A stretch of 23,455 bases of DNA from Acanthaster planci (GCF_001949145.1 NW_019091362.1:9439295-9462749), one strand, 5' to 3'. Counted from the stretch's first letter, positions 1-10,871 are shown. Translations and numbers: made by a program. The notes: generated by a model not told the origin, from the sequence alone.

Positions 1-1442
1 CTAGAATCCTTACTTGTTACATACCCTCACATGTACATACATGTATGTAATATACAAAAGTAACAATTTTTAAAACATTTTTCAAAAGTCAGAAGTCCTG
101 GAGCCTCAACACCATGCTATCGTTTTATTTGAGAGCCTGCTTTGAGTTCGGGCATGGTATTAATGTCAAATTCTTCATTTTGAATGCTAAGTAGTAAAGA
201 TAAATCTTAACCAAAAATTTGCTGCCAATGTTTGGAGAAAAAAAATATCATCATGTATAATGCAAAATTGTAAGCTACACCTGTATATATGCTTCCTTTG
301 TCGGAAAAGTTGGTCTGGAGATTTATACTTTACATATACATGTACGAGGGCACCTCTGCTGGCTGTTTTGCATACATGTAAAGGTGTATATGTATACATG
401 TACTGGCACCATACAGTATATTAATTATACTAACGGGGACCATCAGGACACCTGTTATGCATGGACTGCTACTGGTGTCAAGTGGTTGTTGACATGCACA
501 CTTCCTTAGTTTTATTATGAAGTGTATACATGTACTTGTATTTTAGTCCTTTTCTTGTAAATACTGGTTGTGTCAGTTAGTAATGCCTTGAGGGTAGGTC
601 ATCAAACAATGACGTACTCTCATCAAAGTACCCCCCCCCAATGTCTTTTTTTTCTAGCAACTTGGTAGGCTTGATTGTACTGTACCTGCACTTCTTGTAC
701 ACTGAACTGTTGATTTTCAATTCAGTGCTTTTTCCAGATATGTAGATACATGTACATGTACCAACCATGCCAACAGTCCCTCTTATCAGAGTCCAACAAG
801 AAGGCTAGTGTTCATTGGCATTGGATCTATTGAGTGTAATCCAAAATAAGGAACTGAAACAGTTGTGTGTCTTTTCAGAATCCATCTAATGCAAAATGTG
901 AATTTTCGTCTCTCATCTGGTGGAGAAGTAAACCCTATACACGTACATACATGTACTTTAGATACTAAAACAGAGCGATTGTTGGAGATTTGTTGTGGAT
1001 TTTTATTTCTGGTCTGAAATGCCACAGATGAACCAATTCCACCACCATTACAATTGTTACTTTTTTGAAATTAACTTTGAATAAGTTAAAATAATCCCTT
1101 ACTATGAATTTTAGCATAATGACCTTCACTTGTGTACAGCATGCATGTGTCATGTAGGATTATTTAAAAGCTTACAGAATGATTTCTGCTTTAGTTATCC
1201 CATCATTTCTCCCAATACAGGGTCAGCTGTGGATCGGTTTCCTTCATGGATTATTGACTTCGAGCAAGTGTTTCCTCTTACAGTTCTGCTTGGTTCACCT
1301 CCATTTCCTTGTATCATTAAGCCCAGGCTGCTTTCCCGCATCAGCAATTTTAAATCAAATGGGAAAAAAAAATGGAGGCTGAACAGTTTGCTTAAGGATT
1401 CTGTACGCTGTTGGAATGAAGTTGGGTTATTGATGGCGTAAG
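1..1442. other. Upstream non-coding region, no gene recognised
   Basis: AT-rich sequence with scattered ACATGTAC words and a C-run near 631-639. A pyrimidine tract with a CAG at about 1220 resembles a splice acceptor. The frames that follow have no recognisable domain and no good donor, so I do not call an exon. Nothing else is supported. Confidence 0.5.
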
Positions 1443-1782
1443 CTATAACTGCTTGCACATAGGCACAAATGTGTGTGCACCCATACCTGCATCTTCTACT
1501 TTCCACAACAAGTGCATGTACATGCAAGAACAACAGTACCAGTAGATTTTGCTGTCCTGTTCAGTGGTTTTGCTGTTGGCTCCGTGCCCACCCACAGTTC
1601 GGTCATAGCCTGACGCTGTCTGTCCACCAGTGTTATGGTCTCTTGGTCTCCCGACTTCCCACCAAAAGGACTCTACCGGATGCAAGTTCTCTTAGTCTAA
1701 GAGACTGTGATGGATAATTCCTCATGATCGCTGCAGTGTGACTGGACTTCACAGAAGGCCAAAAAACGTTAGTTGGAACAGC
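1443..1782 (+). promoter_or_regulatory. Putative promoter and 5'UTR of the synaptotagmin-like gene, with two upstream ORFs
   Basis: This stretch is less AT-rich than its surroundings and lies directly before the exon 1 start proposed at 1783. In the frame of that ATG there are stops at 1693 and 1708, so translation cannot begin further upstream in frame. Two tiny upstream ORFs, 1710-1727 and 1724-1741, overlap each other and both end before the proposed start, which could lower or regulate translation. No TATA box is evident. The transcription start is not determined, and the region could instead be repeat-derived. Confidence 0.25.
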
Positions 1783-1810
1783 ATGCAAGAAGAGCCAGCA
1801 AATCAGCAAG
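1783..1810 (+). CDS. Candidate exon 1 of synaptotagmin-7-like gene (short luminal N-terminus)
   Basis: The sequence reads ATG followed by eight codons (MQEEPANQQ) and one G, then a good donor, GTACGTGAG, at 1811. It therefore ends in phase 1. The transmembrane exon at 6338 begins with two bases (CC) that complete an Ala codon, so the two join in frame as MQEEPANQQ-A-LHQLVLV. Upstream in-frame stops at 1693 and 1708 and an A at -3 support this ATG. Synaptotagmins begin with a short extracellular or luminal segment before the single membrane helix, which a nine-residue exon suits. The exon is tiny, the phase match has a one-in-three chance of being accidental, and no transcript evidence is available. 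The real first exon could lie elsewhere. Confidence 0.38.
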
Positions 1811-2086
1811 GTACGTGAGCAAGTCACGTTTTGATGCCTTGATTGCTAAAAGGAAACTTGTACAGATTAATCTAAGGGGATGCAATACACACTGAAAGGC
1901 GCACATTCTTAGATTTTCACTGGTAATTATCACAACTTCATATTAGTGGAAGAGACAAAATAGATGTACATGTACTCCCCATACACCATCTGTCCCACCA
2001 GCTGGATGTTGTCAATATAATGGCTTCTACAGGTGTATGTAATTCTTGTCACAGTATCAGTCAGTGTGCAGTTTGTCATCACTGGT

Positions 2087-2324
2087 ATGGTTAATTCTAA
2101 ATTCGGGGTCCAAAGTGTGACTTTTTCACCTGACCTGTGTAATTTCACATGGACATATCACTGAAATTGATTTCAAACTATTTCTACCGGTATTTGTTTG
2201 GCAGGTAATTTGCATTAATTCATCACTCTCGGAAATTAGAGAATGTGCTCTGAATAACAAAATCATATGTCAGATGTGACAGGGACACAAAAAAAATTGG
2301 ACCCCTAATTTAAAGAATGACCAT
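2087..2324 (+). mobile_element. MITE family 1, copy A
   Basis: About 238 bp bounded by degenerate inverted ends: a left end with AATTCTAAATTCGGGGTCCA and a right end with TGGACCCCTAATTTAAAGAAT. The middle (GATTTCAAACT, TTTGTTTGGCAGGTAAT, GCATTAATTCATCACT) is shared with copies at 3895, 5814 and 22105. There is no open frame beyond short chance ORFs, so it is non-autonomous. No target duplication could be read at the edges. Confidence 0.65.
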
Positions 2325-2699
2325 GTGTCAGATACTTCGAGTGCTTTTTTGATTATAAAGGCTGCTACCGTACATTTGAGGCACATAACGGTAGCAAGGT
2401 TCACCCAAATTTCTCAACCTCCGAAATGGGCGGAGATACCGTACATGCACACGTATGATTCCCCTTGCTGACATACTTTTGTTGACATTGGTTAGAGCTG
2501 TTCGGTCTTCTACATGTACCGGTATAAGTCCTCAGAAGTTTGATGGTACGTAAATTTTTTACATGCACCACAGAAGACTTTCCAAGTACACGTAGCCTAC
2601 AGTAGGCTACACTAAAACCCCTCCGTACCTTAAAAAGTTATGGTAAATTAATGTATATTTACCACATGTATACAAGTACATGTCCAGAATAAAAAGGAC

Positions 2700-3000
2700 C
2701 ATTTGTGTGTGTGAAGTCAAAATGTGCATTCGATAGGTTTTCTGGCTGAATTAGTGTAAAACGCATTCGAATTCGTGAACATGCATTCACATTCGAGCGA
2801 TTTCTCAAAGCCAGCCATTCCCATGGTTCATTTTCGAAACTGTGTACGTTCAATTTCGTTTGTCGACGTCGAATCATGCTCTTTCATTTCCAGATTCAAT
2901 TTAGCAACAGTATCATTCAATTTCACGATGCACAAGCGTCACTCAATTTCGCTCTGGGTGACTGGGAGGTGGATTCGTACCCAAATTTTGCTCTTGTTTT
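2700..3000. other. CpG-rich block with repeated ATTCGA / TTCAATTT words
   Basis: The block carries about sixteen CpGs, many within ATTCG or TTTCG words (for example 2728, 2763, 2791), in otherwise CpG-poor intronic DNA. No conserved protein frame was recognised. It may be a relatively young transposon fragment. No ends or target duplications were found. Confidence 0.3.
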
Positions 3001-3046
3001 TGTCAATGGGCACTCACATTTGCATTGTACATGTAAGCTTTTAAAA

Positions 3047-3119
3047 GTATACGTACATGTAGCCTGAATATTGGAGACAATATGGAAGTTTCTGTATAAT
3101 TATGATAGGCGTACAGTTC
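3047..3119 (+). repeat. 73-bp direct repeat, copy 1
   Basis: Identical base for base to 3404-3476, beginning GTATACGTACATGTAGCC and ending GGCGTACAGTTC. The two copies are separated by 284 bp of unrelated AT-rich sequence. Just past this copy, CAGAAACTTC (3120-3129) forms an inverted pair with GAAGTTTCTG inside it. The second copy lacks this partner. Confidence 0.9.
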
Positions 3120-3403
3120 CAGAAACTTCTTGATCACTGGTGATATTTGCCCTGGACCTTTATTATCCACAACCTTTCATTTAACTTAACAACTATATAC
3201 TCTTCTTCTGTTAAATACGTAAATGCTTGGGATAATATCAACTTTTTATTTTTTCTTTTAAAGTAAAAAATTTAGGATTATACAAAACCAATTATTTTTT
3301 CCTTCTTTTCATTATTCCAAGGTTAGCTGCCAGTTCTAGGTAATCTTGACCATTTCCCTCAAATGTTTCGATCAAACAACCACGATCAACACTGGATATC
3401 CTT

Positions 3404-3476
3404 GTATACGTACATGTAGCCTGAATATTGGAGACAATATGGAAGTTTCTGTATAATTATGATAGGCGTACAGTTC
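3404..3476 (+). repeat. 73-bp direct repeat, copy 2
   Basis: Identical to 3047-3119. The absence of any mismatch across 73 bp of non-coding DNA points to a recent duplication or to the two ends of a small element. Flanking sequence does not match on either side. Confidence 0.9.
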
Positions 3477-3894
3477 ATAGAATAAGAGGTTCTCCCACCA
3501 AGGTGATTAGTGTACTAAGAGATCTTTTTGCCAGTGAAACATGTTCTCTTCATGATGTCATTTGAATACATTATTCAGACCTCAAACATTTAAAATTTAT
3601 AATTTACACTTCGATGAAAAACATTGCACGGATGTCAGAAATGCTTGCCTATGCACGAAATTGCATGCCTATTATGAGTACCACAGTGACCATGCGGATT
3701 CGACTGTTGTTACTACGATTTTCTAAATTAAATAGCGACTTAAACTTTATTTAACAAAAAATGCAATCGCATGCTCCTGGAGTTAAATTGAAAGATTATT
3801 TTGGCGGAATGAATGTTGATCTGGATCGTCAATCAATTTTGTACTAAATTGAATGAGCCTAACATCAGTTGGAACGCTAATTTTAAAAAGTTCA

Positions 3895-4144
3895 GGGTAA
3901 TTCCAGAAATTAGGTGTCCAAAAGTGTTACATTTTTGTGCCCCTGTTATATCTGCCCTTTGTTATTTGTTATGGAAATACCACTAGAATTGATTTCAAAC
4001 TGTTGCCATTTGTTTGGCAGGTAATCTGCATTAATTCGTCACTCCTGGAAATTAGAAAATGTGTTCTGAACTTGCATGTACAAAAAAACCATGTCACATC
4101 GAGGGACACGAAAAGAAATGGACCCCTAATTTCTGGAATTACCC
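3895..4144 (+). mobile_element. MITE family 1, copy B (most intact)
   Basis: A 250-bp element whose first and last 26 bp are inverted repeats matching at 25 of 26 positions. The left end starts GGGTAATTCCAGAAATTAGG (3895) and the right end finishes CCTAATTTCTGGAATTACCC (4144). The interior matches copies A, C and D. A 100-residue open frame crosses it, but it is not conserved as protein between copies, so I do not call a gene. No target duplication is obvious. Confidence 0.85.
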
Positions 4145-4840
4145 ATAATGTAATTAATGCTTTTTTGGGTTACCATCTACATGTAAATCCCTTCTCTGAT
4201 ATGGATATGTACATGTACATGTATGTGTATGGTATTTGAGTGTAAACTGTAGTACCGATACATTTACATGTAATATGTACCTGTACAGGTGTACATGTAA
4301 GTATTAGTAGTGCTTGGTCCCTCCCCCAAACAAGCTTTTATCTGCTGTTACATGCAAGAGGTCACTACTAATTTGCATACAGACAAGGACATGTACAGAA
4401 ATGTCAATGTTGTGCAGCCAGTTTTCATTATCATTGTCAACAAGTCTCTAAGTACATGTATTCAGACCCTTTTGTCCGTATTAGAAAAAAGGGGTTTTTA
4501 TCAGTAGAAAATTAAAAATGTACTGAATGCAGATCTATATGTTACCTATGCATTTAGAAAATGTACTCCGTACACCTTCTAAAAAAGATTATATTGTGTT
4601 TGTCAAAAGGTTTAAGTGAGCTTTTCAGTTTCGCCCAAATCACACGGCCACAAAACTGTTTTTAAACTCTGTTTTCAATGCGCTCAATGTCACACAATCT
4701 ACATGTAATATTGTAATGTGCATCTACATGCATGAGTTTCATGAGCATACATGTAAGTGAGCCCTTGTCACTGTTAATCCAACATAAGAAGAAAAAGGAA
4801 CAGTAAATTTAACAAATGCTTACAGTAGCAGAACTAAGAC

Positions 4841-4955
4841 TACAGTGTACATATGTACGTACATGTACATGTACACTGTACATGTAACTGGCAAATTACT
4901 GCTTACTGGTTATGTACATGTACAGTACTGTACCGGTACATACATGTACATGTAC
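4841..4955. repeat. ACATGTAC simple-repeat cluster with a 40-bp palindrome
   Basis: The segment is dominated by TACATGTAC, TGTACAGT and TACCGGTA words. Bases 4841-4880 form a near-perfect palindrome with 12-bp arms TACAGTGTACAT / ATGTACACTGTA around a core that is itself made of GTAC/ACATGT words. Similar shorter clusters occur at about 4206-4222, 7566-7582, 9630-9690, 10284-10305, 10438-10460, 12068-12085 and 22825-22853. Confidence 0.85.
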
Positions 4956-5813
4956 AGACTACTGCATGCATTGAAAAATACAACAGTTTTGTGTGTGTGA
5001 GTGTTTTTGTTTTGTTTCGTAGATAGACTTTATAAGTTACACGGACTAGACACAGTACGCTCACAGTGAACATCTTTTAACATGCCAGATTGTTTCACAT
5101 GCTTCACTGTCCATCCACCTTTGTGGACTGAGGACAGTTTCCACCCTTCTGATAACAAAATCCTGGACAGATTTTTAATGGAAACAAATGCACATGTATG
5201 ATAATCCTCTAGAGATTGCCTGGATTCATTCAGCACTGTCTTTTATGAATGGCAGCCTTGCATTGACTGTTGCCTGTATTGTCACAATGGGACAGGTGTG
5301 TACGTGTACATACAGGCGTTTACTTTGAATCAAGCTGTTGGGCTCCACACATTGGGACTCCATGGCAAATGCCATACAGTTTGCATTTTTGTTTGCTTAG
5401 TGTTTTGTTGGGGTTGTGTGCTCTGACTTTTTATTGTACCTCGCATGTGGTTGACTTTGGAATGGAATTTGATGAGCATGAAAGGTCAATTGTTCGAAAG
5501 ACTTTTTTCACGAGTTGAATTTAAAAAAAAAGAGAGAATGTTATATTTTTGTAAGTGAACTGCACTGGTGTGTACAATTTATGTAATTTAACTGCCAACC
5601 GCACACTCTGTGTCATTGTACATGTAAATTCAAAGGACGGGTGGTTAGAAAAAGGCTAAGAGAACAAGAGTGCTCATGACATTTCATAGTGGTGTACAAT
5701 TTAATACATATCAGTGTTACATGTACAGTACCTTGTCAATTTGTAAAAAAAAGAGACATGTACACAATGACACATGTACACGTACTTACTTTAGTTCTCG
5801 CATTTGCTTGTTA

Positions 5814-6078
5814 GGGTCCTTTTTTACAACATTTGAGGTTCAATTCTATTCCAGTCTCTGTTACATTTGACATACATGTAAGAGCTAAGTTTAGAACACA
5901 TTCATTAATTTCCAAGAGTGATTGAGTAATGCAAATTACGAACCAAACAAATAAAAATAGTTTGAAACACAATTTCAGTGATATCCCATAAATCAAATTA
6001 CACAGGTCAGGTGTAACAGGGACAGAAAAGTACAATTTATGTGTCTCACATCAAACCCCAAATTTATAGAATGAACTC
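5814..6078 (-). mobile_element. MITE family 1, copy C (reverse orientation)
   Basis: Read on the minus strand, it has the same interior as copies A and B: CTGAAATTG, TTTCAAACTATTT, TTTGTTTGG, GCATTA and ATCACTCTTGGAAATTA. The ends are diverged inverted repeats (left GGGTCC...TTTGAGGTTCA, right AACCCCAAATTTATAGAATGA). The minus-strand ORF over it is a repeat-derived chance frame. It lies about 260 bp upstream of exon 2. Confidence 0.65.
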
Positions 6079-6337
6079 ACCGACACATATAATTGTTACA
6101 GTAAAGTTTTTCATTTTTTTCTTACTTTACGTGTGCGGGAATATGCCAGTCTGTGTACTAAACTGGGTGACCTAAGAAGGACATGACATTGTTAAATGCA
6201 GTCGTGAAAAGTTACATGTAAATTAATAAATTCTTTTTTCATTTTTGTTTTATCAAACATGCCAGTTACCATGAGAAATATTCTTTTAAAAATTGGACAA
6301 CTTCTTTCCCTTCCCTCCCTCTTTCATTTCAATTCAG

Positions 6338-6563
6338 CCCTACACCAGTTGGTCCTGGTACTGGTGTCGGCAGCCTTCCTGACGGTGGTTGTCATGGCAT
6401 CCTTCCTGTGCGGCATCTGTAACTTCTTTCGCCGGTCCAAGGATGACAACGGAGAGGAACAGAAGCAGCCCATCCTGGGCATGGAGGAGAGCAAGAAACT
6501 GGGGCCGCGGAGTACCAGCTATTCCGATAAGGGCAAGCGACCATCATTATTGGCCTCCAAAAA
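6338..6563 (+). CDS. Synaptotagmin-7-like exon: membrane anchor and start of linker
   Basis: This internal exon follows a very strong acceptor (a long CTTCTTTCCCTTCCCTCC-type tract, then CAG at 6337) and ends before the donor GTAAGT at 6564. It starts in phase 1 and ends in phase 2, 226 nt. It encodes a hydrophobic helix (about residues 14-37 of the joined protein, LVLVLVSAAFLTVVV...), then LCGIC, a basic stop-transfer (FFRRSK) and a charged linker with Ser/Lys patches. In synaptotagmin-7 of animals the anchor likewise runs from LVSA to LCG(L)C with the same 11-residue gap, and the cysteines are palmitoylated. Synaptotagmin-7 is a high-affinity calcium sensor for slow or asynchronous vesicle and lysosome exocytosis, with two C2 domains after the linker. 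Those are not in this window, so family assignment rests on the anchor alone. Another single-pass synaptotagmin is possible. Confidence 0.72.
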
Positions 6564-6970
6564 GTAAGTTACCCGGTGCATGTGCCAGTACATGTATGTT
6601 AAAGAGTAATGTTAGTTTTGAGTTCAGTACAGTACGTGCACATGTCCTTCGCATACCATGCAAAAATTGGATGTAAGCTTTTTTGTTAATAGTGTGCACA
6701 CCATACCCGGTGTCCATGTACATGTATGCATTATCTGTAGTTTGCTGAAAGGCTAACTGTAATCCAGTGACCATGGTTAACTCTGTTGCTGGTCATATGT
6801 ACTGTATGTAGTTAATGCATAATTTACAAGAGTACCGAACTTATTGTTGCTGTTATGACACTATGGACATGATGGACATCTTGATCCTACATTGGTCACT
6901 TTTCCTGAGATTTAGTTTTCAACACATTGAGAACCTTGGGATAGTTGTCAGAGAAATGGCTCTTAGAAAC

Positions 6971-7061
6971 ATCCTTTGTTGAGCTGCAGCATCAGTGACA
7001 ATCTGGTTACTTCAATCTGGTTATCCTTTGTTGAGCTGTCAGTGAAACTCTGGTTACTTCA
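6971..7061 (+). repeat. Imperfect tandem duplication, about 50-bp unit
   Basis: The unit starting ATCCTTTGTTGAGCTG at 6971 recurs at 7023, and each continues into TCAGTGA, CTGGTTACTTCA. The second unit lacks several bases after GAGCTG. This is local slippage or duplication in the intron. Confidence 0.8.
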
Positions 7062-7476
7062 CCAGCTGTTACTGGCACATTGCAGTTATATGTACAAATG
7101 TAGGTGTTGAGAAATCTGTGAAAAAAGCCTGTCACTGAATCGTCTTATGTCAGTTGAGCACCGATAGGCAGGCGTCATTAGAAATCCCTGAAAAATCCCT
7201 CACTGGATTGGTTCAATAAGCCCTAGGTAAACATCCTTTGAAATAACTTGGACAAATTAATATGTGGCACATTTACTTAAGTCGTAAAATGAGAAATTCA
7301 GGGATTAGATGTTCATTATGTGAATGGCTTGCAGATTCAGGGTTGTTAGCTGGGTGTGCTTTCAACATATATGTTTGTACTGTATACAAAATGTACAAGT
7401 CCATTACCCTCCCCGTATAGTTCTCATCAAACTATCCATGAACACAGGTTCATTTCCGTGTAATTAATTCAACCTT

Positions 7477-7540
7477 GTTGATGAATTTACCAGTCAGTTG
7501 ATAACAACGTTGATTAATTTACCAGTCAGTTGGTAATAAC
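7477..7540 (+). repeat. Tandem duplication, 2 x 32 bp
   Basis: Two adjacent 32-bp units (7477-7508 and 7509-7540) built around TTTACCAGTCAGTTG match at 29 of 32 positions. Confidence 0.88.
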
Positions 7541-9409
7541 ACTTCAGCTTAAAATACCGTACAACATGTACATGTACATGTATGTAGACTCAAATTCCAG
7601 TGGGCAGGGCTCTCAAATTATGGTGGCTAGCCCAGCACTAGGTACAGACAAAATTCAAAGGTGTAATTCTGAATCTGCAATATACATGTATTCAAGTGGT
7701 TTTCTGTTGGTCTGTATCATTGTTAGCAATGACTGAATGTACAAATACATATTTTGTAGCAAGTGTGTGTTTCCGAATCCAGACACGGTTTTCCAGTTAA
7801 ATGTACGGCAGAGACTCCATCACAAGTTCCATCACAAATGCATGTGAACAATTTTGCAAATCATGCATGTGAAATTATAGAAAACATCATTTGAAACTCG
7901 AACTTTGTTTTAGCACTTTTACCAGAGTACATTAGACTTTCCCAATCGAAAAGTCCTCTTGCAAGGACTCCTTAATTTTGCGTTTGCCCTCAGCAACTTT
8001 ATGTACACATAATACATGTATTGTATCTTCATCTTTAATAACTGTTCAGTTCATTAACTAAGAAGTGCCCTTCAAAAACAGTTCCGTTGCCACTGTTGAA
8101 ACAGTTTATTGTCCTGAATTGTGTCAGTGTGACAAATAGTCATTGGGTCTGTGGTGTCCCTCGATTTCATGTTATGCATCATTGCACGAATAAACTACAG
8201 TCCATAGGGGTGTAAAAATGAGGATACAGTACATGTAGTATGGACTACAGAAGAGACGGTTTGATAAGGTTCCCCCCCCTTTGACAGAACACAGAGTTGA
8301 GAAATCTTCTAAATCTTCACCTCCCACCGAGGTGTATTATTTAAGGGCAGGTAGGCGTTCCCAGTGGGAAACGGTGGCAAGACATGGCATCTTCACTGTC
8401 CATGATAATCTTGAGTGTGCATAGTGCTTAGCATGTTCAGAAATGTACGTGTATATGCAGTTCTTTTAAAAAGACTCCCTGTACAGCCATATTTTCTGTT
8501 AGTAGCAGAACGGTCGATCACGGACATAAAGAGCCAAGTTTGCTTGTCTTGGTGGAAATGTCATTCAAAGTGTTGACGCGAAATACCGGTACATGTACTT
8601 TTGATAATCTTCAAACCTACTAACTTCCACTACCCATGCTCTTGAAGTTTTCATTTGAAAGAAAAGTGAATGTCCCATCGTTATAACGCCCTGTTTCTAA
8701 ATGTTGCATACTTCAGTTTAAACATTTGCATGATCGTACCCATTTGCATGTACACCAACACAGGTTGTGGTTCACACTACATGTACCTAACCTTTTTCTC
8801 CCCGTAGGTTAATCCCACTGATCATGTTGACTTGATACTAACTGCCTCTCCTGTCCATTGTGCATGTGATTTTCTTGTTTTGTTCTTCGTTCTCATCCTC
8901 GGCTTCAAATCCCTTCCTCCTCATCACACCAAGCAGGTCAGAAGGCATACTTCGAGAAGTCGGTAAGGGTAAGACAAAGACGGAGCTTCATAAGTCCTGG
9001 TCCTTTTTTGGCTCGCAGCAAGCGACTTCAGGTGACAGCACCTTACCGTAGGTTTTGTCAATGTTACTTTCCCACCCAGATTTTGTATTGTTTCATGGCT
9101 AAATTTATACATGCGTACACCTGCACGGCCCTTTGCTTAAAAGACAATGGCAGGAACCCTGTCTTCCTCTTGTCATTTCATTTCTGCTCTTTCTGTCAGC
9201 ATTCACCCTTCCTCGCATTGAAAAGAATTTCTCATCTGTTCAGATTTCATTTAGTGCCTTTCTGTTTCAAAAATGTACCGTGTCTGTCACATATACATGT
9301 ACGTGTGTAATGTTAAATTCCATTCAGACTGGTAGAATGTTGTATTGTTGCAAGAAAATCCAGTTTCGTGTCCCTTTACGAAATGGCCATGTTACCCTTT
9401 TTTAATCGA

Positions 9410-9513
9410 GCACCTCAGTTTGCAGAAGCTGTACACTGGCTCCTACATACTCCGGGTTTGCTTGGTTTGCAAGTTGAATTTCTAAATATTTAAGCTTTTG
9501 CAAACTGAAGTGC
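9410..9513. repeat. Hairpin element with 21-bp arms
   Basis: Left arm 9410-9430 (GCACCTCAGTTTGCAGAAGC...) and right arm 9493-9513 are inverted copies matching at 19 of 21 positions around a 62-base loop. It may be a very small foldback element. The arms are about the size of a microRNA duplex, but the loop is long, so a microRNA precursor is only a weak alternative. Confidence 0.6.
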
Positions 9514-10867
9514 GTAGTGTTTTGGGGTCACTCTTCGCCTGTTTGTTTAGATTTTAAATTTGAAGTCTCACTACCGGGATATGTACATTTACATTATTCA
9601 AAGATGAATATAAATGAGGTACATGCACATTTACATGTACCTACCCCTTGAGCTACATGTACTGTGCCTGTACATGTAAGGTACATATTTATGCAAATAT
9701 ATGTACCGTTAGATGTACATAAGCAATTGTACTTCCATTTTGTGCACTGAACTGCCATTAAAAACTTAAGCACACTCCATCATTTAGTGCTTTCAATTTT
9801 CCAATTTCACATTCACTGTACCAGTAGCTTGCACAGTACTTGCGTTGTTGAGAATTGCTTGTGCAGCCAGCCTGACTGATGGTCATATTGGCAAGTTCAA
9901 TTAAAGCAAAATGCCAAATGATATTTCGTAATTGCTTCTGAAAGTTTAAAAACTTCTGTTCTACATTGATTTTAACTTGTGAAAGCATGTATGTGTTTTG
10001 TCTTTAAATATTTACCATGCGCAGCCAGTTGTTCTTAAAATTGAATCTGGTTTCAGGATAACAACTGCGAAATGTGACCAAGAGGAAACTCAAGGACTGT
10101 TTCAATCAGGATCTGTGGTGTTCAGTGGTTGACATGTACTGGTAGCCCGTGCCTAATTCCACTCCCATAGTTTGTACTGCTCGCCAATACATAGCCAATG
10201 TTGTACTGCATAGCTACCGATAGTGTACATGTACATAAATTTGCATGACGTAGTGCTCAATCTTTAACATTGACATGATTGAACATGTATGTACATGTAC
10301 ATGTATATGCCTCATTTCATAAAACCATGGCACATTCAAACAAAATGTAAGATGAGGAACCAGCATACGAGGGCGAAGTTACCAGTACAAGACGGTTGTG
10401 TCAGCTCATATCATGCCAACACCTGTTGGTGTGCATGCATGTACACGTACATGTACATGCAGGTAATCTCGCTCACAGTGTGAGACAAAGTGAACTCGAG
10501 ACCGTGACTCGCACTAGATCACTCCCAGGCAACATAAAGAAGTTTCTCAATGTCCACACTTGCCTTGACATACTTACATGTACACTTTTTTCACAGACTT
10601 CACTTTAGGGCCAGAGCCAGAGCCCTAAATGTTTGAACTATCAAATATGAAAATGCGACTGGCCAGCCGTTGAAAATACATGTAGATGATTTGGTGCTGG
10701 TACTGCAAGTAATTAGCAATTCGATCTATTTGGTTTGACTTTAAACCATAATTACACATCCATCCATGGTGACGTATGTACCAGTACATGTACATGTATG
10801 CGTTCCTTCCTCCGTGGTTTAATAACGGAGGCCAAACAACACCAGACTTGCATCAGTTAAACATTGC
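9514..10867. other. Intronic non-coding DNA with ACATGTAC clusters
   Basis: No gene is recognised. ACATGTAC-rich patches occur at 9580-9720 and 10220-10310. A perfect small hairpin, TTTAGGGC / GCCCTAAA, lies at about 10604-10628. Confidence 0.5.
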
Positions 10868-10871
10868 AGTT
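10868..10871. repeat. Target-site duplication AGTT (left)
   Basis: AGTT lies directly before the inverted terminus at 10872 and is repeated directly after the other terminus at 12936-12939. Confidence 0.55.

Larger units (their letters stand above)
1811..6337 (+). other. Putative intron 1, repeat-filled
   Basis: This lies between the exon 1 donor and the strong exon 2 acceptor. It contains three MITE copies and the 73-bp duplicated segment described separately. It also holds small perfect hairpins: 2592-2610 (GTAGCCTAC / GTAGGCTAC) and about 2359-2394 (GCTACCGT / ACGGTAGC). ACATGTAC-rich DNA is densest at 4841-4955. From 4145 to 5813 I see no gene, only these simple words. Confidence 0.4.
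6564..9409 (+). other. First part of putative intron 2, no gene recognised
   Basis: Non-coding, AT-rich, with ACATGTAC words. It holds two local tandem duplications (6971-7061 and 7477-7540), listed separately. A C-run lies at 8272. A splice-like segment at 8937-9031 was considered as an exon and set aside because it breaks the reading phase. Confidence 0.5.

Noticed and set aside
1130-1441. Open frames of 103 and 67 residues after a CAG at about 1220
   Set aside because: No domain, no good donor, two overlapping open frames and no link by phase to the supported exons.
3937-4239. 100-residue ORF with a peptide (SLLEIRKCVLNL) shared with frames at 22111 and on the minus strand at 5811
   Set aside because: All three frames lie on copies of the same MITE. 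The shared peptide reflects DNA similarity, and the frames are disrupted differently in each copy.
8937-9031. Possible extra linker exon (acceptor AAGCAG, reading SEGILREVGKGKTKTE..., donor GTGACA)
   Set aside because: It enters in phase 2 but leaves in phase 1, which would shift exon 3 out of its supported frame. Alternative donors at 8963 and 8969 give the same problem, and the pyrimidine tract is ordinary.
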